This document shows positions 19,166-29,021 of a DNA stretch of 64,000 bases, piece after piece (positions within the stretch are counted from its first letter, which is position 1; each line of letters starts with the position of its first letter). Source of the stretch: Cryptomeria japonica (lineage: Eukaryota; Streptophyta; Pinopsida; Cupressales; Cupressaceae); the NCBI RefSeq assembly GCF_030272615.1, contig NC_081412.1, positions 479,105,157-479,169,156 on the forward strand. The letters are read 5' to 3'. The notes beneath the pieces are model-generated. The model ran no database searches. It saw only the letters and a list, made by a program, of their open reading frames with translations, and was not told the DNA's origin. The translations under genes were made by a program, and so were the position numbers.

Positions 19166-22100
19166 ATGTCAGATTTGCCGGCATCGCCAACTCCAAAGAA
19201 AATGAAATACAAATATGATAAATACCAGAATGAGGTTACACCTTCCCAGGTCTCCTCGCCATTGGATCGCGTCAGGGACACAGAAATAGGGCATGTTGAT
19301 ATGGCAGAATTCATTCACAGGGTAGAAGATCCACAGGATAACAACTTGCAGCGGCTGTTGGACAGCCATATCCATCATGCGTCTTCTTTCCCAGTTGCTG
19401 CCCTAGAACCTGAATTTGTTCTTGCATGCGCCCATCATTTTGACAAAGAGTCAAGAGTCATAAAAAATGATGATGGTGAAGCCATAATTCGTCTTGATGC
19501 GGATACAATCGAGAAGGTCTTCAAAATACCTCCTGCACCTGTTTACATGGAAATCACCAAAGAAAGTGCAGCAGAGTATTATGTGAAAAGAGAAAAAGAT
19601 TGCAAGCGCCACATCAATAGGTGGATTCATGAGCCACGTCCTTCCTTCTCAAGATGGGCAAAGTTGTACCGTTGTGATTTCAAGTGGGAGATAGGAGACA
19701 CCATCACTCTTCTCAGCAGAATGTTAGGCCTTGAGCACTCTAATGTCTTTGAGCCATGGATGTATCAATTCATCATGTTCATACGGCAGTCGCATCACAT
19801 TTCATGGGGTGAAATCATCAGCGATGCTTTGTGCGAACAACTTGCAGCGGTTCCTACCACTATGACCTTCTTTATGAATTCTTATTTGGTATATTTAGCA
19901 GCATCACTTAGACACTTTCCAGGTCTTTCTACCAAGGGTGATCGCTCCCTCATACCAGTTTGGGAATATTATGACCAGCTGCCTTTGAAACCTAGCAGAC
20001 TACATTTTAGAAGAGTCCAAGACGCATTCTTTGGATATTTTATGTGTCAGTTTGACATGGATCTCAGAAATAAGCGAGTATCAGATGAGGCATGGGTCAA
20101 GGTATCTGAGTATGGGTGCTTATTCCTGCAATTTCCCACCTTCACCTACATGAGGATTGGGTGCTATGATGGACAACCATACATGCTACCAAGATACCCG
20201 ACCGATAGGATAATTCTTATGGAGTTGGGTAGACAGATTATGGCTGTTCATACTCTTCAGTCTGCTAGACACAAGATTGGAATGGGGATCTCCAGCACAA
20301 ATCCGTTGAAAATTGGTCGATACTCCCTTGTCACATCTGTGAAGGCTAAGGCCATGGAGGTTGAATTGCAGGAAATCAAGCTTAAGAGGTTCAAACCTAG
20401 AGCTGATTTTGATTATAGAGGTATGAAGGAAAAGATCAAAAAATCCTTTGTACATGTTCATCGCATTGAAGACATCTGGGCAGATCTCCGCACAGAAGCT
20501 GAAGTCCTGAAGATGGATTACTGCAGGCTCACTGTTGAGCAAATTGTTGACTTGAACTTGGCAGATATCCCACAAGGGATGATTGATGATGGGCGTATAC
20601 TTGATCCTGAATACACTTCACGGAGGGTTGAGGAAGCTCCACTTCCTTTGATCCAATGGTCACATAAAGAGTGCGTCTCCATTCTTGATAGATTTCAGCC
20701 TATCTTGGCCAACACTAACGCATGGTTGAAAAGCAATGCTGTTAGACTTATCAAAATCAAGGTTGGTAAAGAAGATGATTCTACAGGGCCCCTTGGACGA
20801 AAGTCTGAGATTCAGATTGATAATAAGGAGGGTGCTTCATCTTCAAGCACAAGGATCAAGTTACGAGTTAGTCGTGCAGTAGTGCTTCCTCCTGAGGAGA
20901 CAACTACTCGTGGGAAGGAGAAATCACGGTTCCATGTTCGGGTGATCGATCTGGATAATCCAGAAGAGGGGCAGCAATCTGATGATGCGCCTAAGTCTCC
21001 AGTTTCAGACACGCCTCATGAGGTCATTCCTCCAGTTTCTATTGAGACGCCTCTTTCTCCCCCTGATTTGCTCATTGATGAGTCTCCCCAGAATGCAGTT
21101 CCCATTTCAGCATACGGGCCTTCTCCTGAGCAACAACGAGAAAGTGTGTTGGAAGTTCCTGAAGATAATCCCACTTGCATTCAGTTATCAGAAATTGATA
21201 ATTCCACTTCTGGTTTTGAAGAATTCATGAGGCAATCTTCATGTCCGTTGTTAACTGAGCAAAACATAGTCGCTATTCAAACAGATATTCCTCCCAGAGT
21301 GACCACAGTGATTCAAACAGAAACTGCTTCTCCTTTGCCTACAGCTGTTACAGGAAGTGAGTTGATGACTTTGCCTCCATGGCTTAGTTCTTTCACCCCG
21401 AAAAGAAAGAAGCAAGAGATCTCACCTGATGCCTTCGACTACCAGCAACTCAAACAGTCCAGATCCAAAGTTGCTAAGAAGGCGAAGACTATTTCCAGGG
21501 TAACTGTTGATAGCAACAAGATGAAAGTAGCTGAAATTGTGGAACCTATTGCAGATAAACCACTTGATGAAATGTCAGCTGCTGATTATAAGGTTACAAG
21601 GGTAGAATTGGGCAAGCAAACACATGAAGTCATTAAACATGATGCTCAGTTTTCTGTTGCTTCACTAGTGCAAAGGTGTGACGATCTTCTTGCAAAGAAA
21701 GACAAGCTAGAAGAAGAAAACCGACAGCTCATGGCAGCCATCAATAAAATCACAAAACCTGCTGCTGAAGGGAGTAACTCCATAGGTTCTTCCGGTTCCC
21801 AAGAATCGATTCGTGGAGTAGAAAGGGCTGCTCAAAAAGTACAAGCACTGGATTCCTGGATTGATCACCTTCATGATCAATGCGTGCAAGTAATAAAAGA
21901 CATTTTTCAAATAATGTCTAAGCTGGAAACCATTGAGGAGAAATTGGATCAGACTTCTAACACTTTCAAAAAGAATCTGGAAAGTGTTGAGAAAAGTCTG
22001 GCAATCTGGCGTACCATGCCCCAACAACAGCTGAGTATTTTGCAGGAGCACACCATCATCTCTTCCAGGGTCATGTACTTGGAATATGAGGAACTCATGG

Positions 22101-22522
22101 AAAACAAAACCCTTGTTCTTAAGTCCCTCATCGAAGAGATCAGTGATGCAAGGAGATTCCGGAATGAAGTTTATCAAGGTATTGTCTCACATTGTGAAAA
22201 GGCCTCTTGCAATATAGTAAGTCAGGATGGAGAGCTAATTCCAGAAGAAGAAGTTCTTGCGGACTTACAGATGAGGATTCATGGTGAATGGAGGAGTGAA
22301 CAATTCTCGGTAGTTTCAATTCAAGCATTGATGAAACATCAAGCCTTTTTGCATGAGATCCAGTCCATCCTGGATAGAGACAATTCCGCGCTCCTCCGCT
22401 GTCACGACACTATTGTGAAGACTATGGTAGTTGCTAAGAACACTCATGAACCGGATCCCGAGGAACTACAAGCGAGCATCCGGAAATTTCAAGGATTCAT
22501 GTCTTCACAAAAGGCAACCTAA
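19166..22522 (+). CDS. Element D long frame: 1118-residue protein of unknown function
   Basis: Uninterrupted. The frame is open from 18743, but its first 141 codons overlap the non-coding motif array type and read as low-complexity, so I prefer the ATG at 19166 (MSDLPASPTPKK). Residues about 40-440 form a Trp/Tyr/Phe-rich globular part (for example FEPWMYQFIMFIRQ and SLIPVWEYYDQLP). About 500-740 is Ser/Pro/acidic and probably disordered. Basic, possibly nuclear-targeting KRKKQ and KVAKKAKT lie near residues 744-772. From about 830 to the end are coiled-coil stretches (LAKKDKLEEENRQL and KLETIEEKLDQT). There is no RT, integrase, protease, transposase or zinc knuckle. A decayed paralogue is at 6945-8740. 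I do not recognise the family. A mobile-element accessory protein or an ancient host capture are both possible. Confidence 0.8.
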   Translation: MSDLPASPTPKKMKYKYDKYQNEVTPSQVSSPLDRVRDTEIGHVDMAEFIHRVEDPQDNNLQRLLDSHIHHASSFPVAALEPEFVLACAHHFDKESRVIKNDDGEAIIRLDADTIEKVFKIPPAPVYMEITKESAAEYYVKREKDCKRHINRWIHEPRPSFSRWAKLYRCDFKWEIGDTITLLSRMLGLEHSNVFEPWMYQFIMFIRQSHHISWGEIISDALCEQLAAVPTTMTFFMNSYLVYLAASLRHFPGLSTKGDRSLIPVWEYYDQLPLKPSRLHFRRVQDAFFGYFMCQFDMDLRNKRVSDEAWVKVSEYGCLFLQFPTFTYMRIGCYDGQPYMLPRYPTDRIILMELGRQIMAVHTLQSARHKIGMGISSTNPLKIGRYSLVTSVKAKAMEVELQEIKLKRFKPRADFDYRGMKEKIKKSFVHVHRIEDIWADLRTEAEVLKMDYCRLTVEQIVDLNLADIPQGMIDDGRILDPEYTSRRVEEAPLPLIQWSHKECVSILDRFQPILANTNAWLKSNAVRLIKIKVGKEDDSTGPLGRKSEIQIDNKEGASSSSTRIKLRVSRAVVLPPEETTTRGKEKSRFHVRVIDLDNPEEGQQSDDAPKSPVSDTPHEVIPPVSIETPLSPPDLLIDESPQNAVPISAYGPSPEQQRESVLEVPEDNPTCIQLSEIDNSTSGFEEFMRQSSCPLLTEQNIVAIQTDIPPRVTTVIQTETASPLPTAVTGSELMTLPPWLSSFTPKRKKQEISPDAFDYQQLKQSRSKVAKKAKTISRVTVDSNKMKVAEIVEPIADKPLDEMSAADYKVTRVELGKQTHEVIKHDAQFSVASLVQRCDDLLAKKDKLEEENRQLMAAINKITKPAAEGSNSIGSSGSQESIRGVERAAQKVQALDSWIDHLHDQCVQVIKDIFQIMSKLETIEEKLDQTSNTFKKNLESVEKSLAIWRTMPQQQLSILQEHTIISSRVMYLEYEELMENKTLVLKSLIEEISDARRFRNEVYQGIVSHCEKASCNIVSQDGELIPEEEVLADLQMRIHGEWRSEQFSVVSIQALMKHQAFLHEIQSILDRDNSALLRCHDTIVKTMVVAKNTHEPDPEELQASIRKFQGFMSSQKAT

Positions 22523-22559
22523 GTGTTTTTCAACACTTAGTTGAATTTTCTCTCTTTCG

Positions 22560-22870
22560 TAATCTTTAGTTGTAATTTCGTTTTGACAAGTTACATGTAA
22601 AAGTAATTTTTGTAAAATACAAGTTACACATTACTTGTACTTTTGTAATTACATGTAAGGCAACTACAAGTTATGTCCGATTAGGACTGTAGTTGGAATA
22701 AGTCTTAGTTAGTTAGAGTGACTCTTAGTTAATTAATGAAGTCTCAGTTATTTATTGAAGGAGTCTTGGTGGTTGAGAGAATCTCTCAAGTTAGTTATGA
22801 TCGTCCCACCTTTTTCTCAAGGCTCCTCTTCTATAAATACTTGAGAAGTCTATTGTAAATATATCTTTTG
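22560..22870 (+). promoter_or_regulatory. Element D promoter region with TATA box
   Basis: After the long frame comes a stretch with alternating TTACATGTA and ACTTGTA words, then repeated TCTTAGTTAGTT words, then CTATAAATAC at 22831-22840. Transcription would begin around 22860. The same order is found in D2 (8760-8990). The promoter sits downstream of the frame, as expected if the whole is one LTR with the frame in U3. Confidence 0.65.
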
Positions 22871-22908
22871 GGAAAGCAAGCAAAAACTCTGCCAAATTTA
22901 CAGCAAGA

Positions 22909-23372
22909 AGTCTTTGAGCTTATGTATGTGGATTGAAAGTTTTTGAAGAAATAATAAAGAAGGACTACTCAAGTTTTGAGTCTTTGAGCTACATGTTTGA
23001 GTTTGAATCTTTTATTTCTTCTATGCCAAGTGTTTCTAAAGGAGCTTAGTCCAATCTGATTTGAAGTCTTTGAGCTGCAAGTAGAGAAGATTAATTAAAA
23101 TAGGAAACTCTCTTGAAGGAGCAGCAAGTCTTTGAGCTTGCGTCCATTCTTGAGGAAAATTACTGTTTGATAAGAAATAGCAGCAAGTCTTTGAGCTTGC
23201 ATTAGTTCTTGTCTTTGTGTTAAAAGAATAGATTATTCCAGTCTTTGAGCTGTTATCTTTTATTCGTTGTAAAATTTAGTATAGCAAAGGGTAGATAGGA
23301 CTTCCAATAGTCAAGTCTTTGAGCTTGATATTGCTGTCCCGTCCCGAAGGAAGTGACGGGAGTCTTTGAGCT
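22909..23372 (+). repeat. Eight perfect copies of AGTCTTTGAGCT in the element D leader
   Basis: Exact copies start at 22909, 22979, 23065, 23127, 23186, 23241, 23314 and 23361. Spacers are 35-75 bp and unrelated to one another except that several copies are preceded by CAGCA. They lie downstream of the TATA box, so they would be in the transcript. D2 keeps degenerate copies. Confidence 0.95.
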
Positions 23373-23641
23373 TTCAGGAAACTTCACTTCCTTTCTCTCA
23401 TTTTACTTGAAAGTGGTTACTGCTGTTATTCAATCGCTATCCTTTTCTGTGAAGAGAAAAAGGATATTGTCTTTCTTGAAAAAAGAAGAAAGATTGCTGT
23501 CCCATCCAATTTTATTTTCCAAGTTGTAGTTAGATAGGGGGAGCCTTCCCTTAATTAGGAGAGTTTTTACTCGTGTGCTGTGGTTGAAACCACAATTTTG
23601 TATATTTCCCCAAGTGTACAAAATTTTCAACCAACACAGTT

Positions 23642-24121
23642 TATGTACTCAGTCCTCCCACTGAACAAGTGGTCGAGTGATAAGTTTAATGCAATTGTCC
23701 TCCCGCTGAAATATGCGGTAGAATGATAGTTTAATGTAATGTCCTCCCGCTGAAATATGCAGTAGAGTGATAGTTTAATGTAATGTCCTCCCGCTGAAAT
23801 GTGCGGTAGAGTGATTGGATTTCAGTTTCTTGTCATTTTTCCCTTGGCCGGTTTACCGCCAAGAGTTTGGTTTCTATCTTGCTGGATAAGCAGAAGGGGC
23901 TGGCTTGTCGCCCAGGCATTGTAATTTCAGTTTGATTATTGTTGCTAACGATCCCCGGAACACCGTATGGTCTCACCCTCCCAGACTGGGCTCTCGGTGA
24001 ACAAAAGGTGGAAGGGTTCCCTTTCAACAGTTTGGATTATTTCTCTAACCTTAACGGGTTGTGGTGATTGCTTGTATCTCTTATTGTTAAAAATAAAATA
24101 AAAAATTACTGGTATATTACA
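23642..24121 (+). repeat. 5' LTR of element C, second part
   Basis: Resumes where 16968 left off after element D and matches 30480-30955. It contains three to four tandem units of about 45 bp (GTCCTCCCGCTGAAATATGC type, 23650-23820) that can fold as short hairpins, and ends ATATTACA at 24121. Confidence 0.92.
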
Positions 24122-24136
24122 GTGGTATCATAGCTG
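24122..24136 (+). other. Primer binding site of element C
   Basis: TGGTATCATAGC starting at 24123, one base after the LTR end, matches the tRNA-iMet complementary site TGGTATCAGAGC with one change. It primes minus-strand synthesis in this class of element. Confidence 0.9.
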
Positions 24137-24180
24137 GTTTTCCTGCTAGCCTGTGAGAGTCAGTGGGTTCAGATGTCTCC

Positions 24181-27100
24181 ATGAGTGATAGAGACGTCAG
24201 ATACTACAATAGAGAGCAGAAGAGACAATAGTTTCAGGTTCCGATAGTGCCGGAAGAGGACACTTTCTCAGAAGTACTGAGAAACAGAGGAAAGGATTTA
24301 GATACTTCAGATTCAGTGGATTCAATGGCAGATAGGACCACAGACCCGAATGAAGCACCTGATAAGAATGCAGAGAGACAATTTGCTGCCATGATGGACA
24401 TGATGTCCCTACTGCTGGCCAAGCTTAACCAGAACGTTGTTGGGACCCCTAATCAACCCAACAATGGTCTGGAAGCCAGCACTTCTAACGCTCCTGTGGG
24501 CAATGGGAACGGGAGTAACAACGGGGGTAACAATGGAGGTTCAGCCCCAAGGCCTTTACAACCTGTCTTTTTGCCAAAAGAAGTACAACAAGCTGAAATG
24601 GAGATACCCATAGCGGATGAAATAAGAAACAACTACATGGAGTATGCTTCCCTTCCTGGTGAGATCCGAGATATCCTAACTCTGGATCAATTCATGAATC
24701 AGAAAATGAAGAGAGGAAGGAGGAACGACTATAAGTCTGCTGCCCCAAGAGATTTCCAACAAGCTCTTGGAAGAGTGACCTTAGCACACTTTGATGGAAG
24801 TGCTAAAAGTATAGCTAGAGCATGGGTACAAAAGTTGGACAATTGCTTGTCCTCGAGACCGATGCCGGAGGAGGACGCCATGAAGTTTGCTACCTTGCAC
24901 TTGGATGGAGTGGCCCACAAATGGTGGTACCATGGGTTGGTCACCCTTGGTCACAACTTAGTCACCACCTACGCTGATTTCACCAACAAGTTGATTGAGA
25001 GATTTGACACCAGGGATCCAGAGGTGAAGTTTAGAGAACTTGCACAACTTAGGCAACAAGGTTCATTGGACACTTACGTGACTGAATTCCAAAACCTGTC
25101 AATCATGGTGAGTAGCATCTTAGAGAAGCGGTTGGTTCTCCTTTTCACTGAAGGACTTGAAGAACCATTGAGAGGATGGGTCAAAGCTTTTGATCCGCCC
25201 ACCCTGGCAGAAGCTATCAAAAAATCTCGAAGCATGGAGTTGGCTGCCCCAAAGAGTAAAACTCAGTCCAAGTCTTTCCCTTTCAGAAAGGACAAGAAGA
25301 AGTTCACAAATCAGACGAAGAGGTTCCCTCTGCGTATGGATGATGGGCTCCGTCAAGAGCTCCGGAGAAAGAATCTATGTTTTTCTTGCAGAGAACCTTG
25401 GGTTCCCAGACATAGGTGCCATGGAAAAGGGAATTTGCATCAAATGGAATGCTATTCAGAAGATGGATCAGATTCTGAAATTTCAGAACAGCAAACTGAA
25501 GTTGAGGACAGCGAGTATGAAGAGGCTCTTGAAGGGCCTGAATTTGGGTCAGAAGATAGAGGAGTGGTTGCTCAACTCTCGAGCATTCACAAAAATGAAT
25601 CCTTCAGAGTTCGGGGTGTGATTGGAGAGCATCGTGTCATTGCTCTCATTGACACAGGTGCAACACACAACTTCATTGATGAAAGGATTGTTGCAAAAAA
25701 GGGACTAGTGGCAGAGGAAGTTGAGGGCTTCAAAGTCATGGTAGCAGATGGTTCCACTATATCCTGTAACCGAATGATTTCCAACATGTCTCTGAAGTTG
25801 GGAAATCATGAAATTAGAGATGATTTCTTTGTGGTGAGTATTGGAGGGACTGATGATGCAGTCCTCGGGATTCAATGGCTGAGATCTCTTGGTGAGATCA
25901 CACTAAACCTACAAACCATGGAGCTGAAATTCATGTCTGAAGGAAAGAAGGTAGTTTTGAGAGGAATGTCGCATGGGGGACTTAAAGTTGTATCCTTGAA
26001 AAGAATGGAAAGGCTGATCCGCCATGATCAGGTGGAGTGGGCAGTAGAGTGTTTGATAATGCCTTCCAATCCATTGGAAGACAAGGGCAGCTATTCCTCA
26101 GATATTTCAGCAATGATCAAGGATAGAAGCAAGATCATGGTCATGCCCTCAGAGCCACAAAAAGAGCATAGGAACTATCCTGAAGACATCCAAGCTTTGA
26201 TAACCAAGAGAAGCAAGGTGTTCGAAACCCCACCTCCTGGCAGACCTCCTGAAAGAGGAGTCGAATACATTATTGAGCTTGAAGAAGGAGCTAAACCGGT
26301 CATGACCACTCCTTACCGATATCCTAAGAAGCAAAAGGATGAGATTGAGAAAGCAATCCAGGAATTGCTTGACATGGGTTACATACGGCCTAGCAAAAGC
26401 CTCTTTGCTTCGACTGTTGTTTTGGTGAGAAAGAAGGATGGAACCATTCGCATATGTGTGGATTACAGAGCCCTGAATCAGAAAACCATCAAGAATCGGT
26501 ATCCTATTCCGAGGATTGATGAGCTCATTGACGAGCTACATGGGGCAGTGTTCTTTTCCAAGATTGACCTCAGGTCGGGGTACCATCAGATCAAAATGAG
26601 AGCGTCAGATGTGGAGAAGACTTCTTTCAGATGCCACTTTGGGCATTTTGAGTTCCTAGTCATGCACTTTGGTTTGACTAATGCACCTGCTACATTCCAG
26701 TCATGCATGAACAAAATCTTCCAAGAACAGTTAAGGAAGTTTGTTTTGATATTTTTTGATGACATACTAATATTCAGTAAATCTTGGAAAGAACATTTAC
26801 AGCAGTTGGATGAAGTGTTGGGTATATTAGAATCTGAATCCCTGTTTGCCAAGGAGTCCAAGTGTGAGTTTGGGATGGAAGAGTTGCTCCACCGCGGTCA
26901 CATTATCAGTGCGGGTTGTGTGAAGGTGGATCCTGAAAAGATTAGAGCCATCATTGATTGGCCTACTCCCGAAAACATAACACATTTGAGGGGATTTTTG
27001 GGGTTGTATGGATTCTATTGGAGGTTTGTGAAGGGATATTTTCAGTTGGCTGCCCCCCTTACAGATCTTACAAAGAAAGGAGCTTTTGAATGGTCCGAAA

Positions 27101-29021
27101 AGGCATAGACAACATTTGAGCGGTTTAAAGGGATCATGAGTTCCTGCCCTATTTTAGCATTACCTGATTTCACCAAGCCATTTGAGCTACAGTGTGATGC
27201 ATCTGGAAAAGTTGTTGGTGCGGTCCTCATGCAGGATAAGCATCCTATAGTCTTTGAGAGCAGAAAGTTGAGAGGTCTGGAGAGACTGTATTTCATTTAT
27301 GACAAGGAAATGCTTGCCATAATGCATGCCCTTGCAAACTTCAGGCAGTATCTGGTGGGGAGTAAATTCATTGTTAAGACTGATCACAATAGTCTTAAAC
27401 ACTTCATGCATCAGAAGGATTTAAATGAGAGACAACAGAAATGGGTGAGTAAGCTGCAGGCTTACGATTTCGATATTGAGTATGTTAAGGGGAAAAATAA
27501 TGTTGTGGCAGATGCCTTGTCCAGAAGACCCCATTTAAGCTCACTTTGCGAGCTTACTGCTGATTGGAGGAAGTTGTTGCTTGCTGATTATGCCAAAAAT
27601 AAGTTTGCAACCAGCCTTATAGAAGGTACTTTTCATGATGAAAGGTACAAACTGGTTGAGGGATTGATACTATACAAGGGAAGAATCTTCATAGTAGCTG
27701 AATCTAAGTTAAAAGAGAAGATATTGAAGACTTTCCATGACATCCCCCTTGCTGGTCACCAAGGTTATTTCAAAACATACAGGCAGATCCGGGAGAGATT
27801 CTCTTGGAAGGGACTTAAAAGTGATGTTTTGAAGTACATTAAGGAGTGTCATACATGTCAGGAGAACAAAGATGAGCACATTCTACCAGCTGGTTTGTTA
27901 CAACCCTTGCCTATTCCCGGTCAAAAATGGGAGAGTATCTCCATGGATTTCATCACGGGGCTGCCTCGGGCTCAAGGGAAGGATAGTATCTATGTGGTGG
28001 TGGACAGACTTACAAAGTTTGCTTATTTCTTCGCCATCACCAGCTCTTTTACAGCAACACAAGTTGCTGAAGTGTTCTTCCGGGAGGTGTTTAGATTACA
28101 TGGTTTATCAAAGAACATTGTGAGTGATAGGGACAACAAGTTCCTAAGTGCTTTTTGGTAGGAGATTTTCAGATTGTGTGGTACTGTGCTCACTCCAAGC
28201 ACCAGTTATCACCCTCAAACTGATGGGTAGATCAAGATAGTGAATAAGTGGTTGGAAGGCTACCTTAGAAACTATGTCTCGGAGCAGCAAAATGCATGGG
28301 TAAGATGGCTTCACCTAGGGGAATATTGTTACAATTCCTCCTATCACATGTCCATTCGGATGTCACCATTCATGGCACTATATGGTTATGAAGCTCCTAG
28401 TTTCACAGACTTGGTATTTGGTGATAGCAGAACCCCTCAGGCAAAGGATATGATGCAGCAAGTCAAGATATTCTGAGGATTTTGAGGGACAATCTCTAGC
28501 ATGCACAAAATCAGCAGAAGTTATATGCTGATCAGCAGCGAATTGAGCGCACCTTTGAGGTGGGCGACATGGTTTATTTGAGGCTCCAGCCCTACAGACA
28601 GTCTACTCTCAAGAAGAGTGGGGTTGAGAAATTGAAGCCTTGATTCTATGGACCTTTCAGAGTCAGCAGAAGGGTTGGAGAAGTGGCTTATGAGTTGGAA
28701 TTACCAGCAAGCAATAGGATCCATAATGTATTTCATGTGTCTCGCCTTAAGAAGGCTCTGGGACATAATGTTGTTGCTTCAGCTGAGTTACCTCCGCTTG
28801 ATGAGGAGGGAGAGTTGGTTTTGGTTCCAGAAGCTATCCTTGAATTCAGGGAACGATCTATGAGGAGAAGAGTGATCAGGGAATACATGAACAAATGGAA
28901 GAATCTACCAGCAGAGGATGCTACGTGGGAAAATGAGGAAATTTTATTGCATCCAGCCTTACAGTTGCTTGAGGACAAACAATTTTGGGGAGGGCGGAGT
29001 GTAATGTCCCCTTTTCACTGA
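24181..29021 (+). pseudogene. Element C gag-pol polyprotein (chromovirus), broken
   Basis: One frame from ATG 24181: gag; knuckle CFSCREPWVPRHRCHGKG (about 25379); retropepsin DTGATH (25651); reverse transcriptase with VDYRALNQK (26458) and FFDDIL (26752); RNase H from FELQCDASG (27181); integrase with the HHCC finger (about 27750-27870), DFITGLP (27946) and SDRDNKF (28123); and a C-terminal chromodomain (about 28850-28975). In-frame stops are TAG at 24229, 27106, 28159 and 28228. A frameshift lies near 28460-28475, then TAG at 28497 and TGA at 28641 in the new frame. At the position of the third integrase acidic residue the codon is AAG (Lys). Gag and pol are fused in one frame, as usual for chromoviruses. 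The copy cannot make a working polyprotein. Confidence 0.93.
28987..28999 (+). other. Polypurine tract of element C
   Basis: GGGGAGGGCGGAG directly before the 3' LTR start at 29000. It serves as the primer for plus-strand synthesis in this class. Confidence 0.85.

Larger units (their letters stand above)
16969..23636 (+). mobile_element. Element D: apparent 6.7 kb solo LTR carrying a long reading frame
   Basis: Inserted in the 5' LTR of C: the uninterrupted LTR reads TTCAGTTTATGTACTC near 30470, while here TTCAGTT is followed by TGTTGTCCTC (16969) and the LTR resumes at 23637 with CAGTTTATG. Target duplication: CAGTT (16964-16968 and 23637-23641). Ends are TGTTG and CAACA. The first and last kilobases share no repeat, which excludes a complete LTR element and fits a solo LTR. 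Contents in order: terminal hairpin (about 16972-17004), motif array (17390-17800), long frame (to 22522), TATA box (22831), array of 12-mers (22909-23372), and the end CAACCAACA. D2 shows the same order. Alternatives are an unknown class of element with TGTTG/CAACA ends. Confidence 0.8.

Noticed and set aside
16969-23636. Element D as a Helitron, a LINE or a Ginger-type DNA transposon
   Set aside because: A 5 bp duplication excludes Helitrons. There is no tail for a LINE. Ginger-type elements would need longer inverted ends than TGTTG. A solo LTR explains all observations with fewer assumptions.
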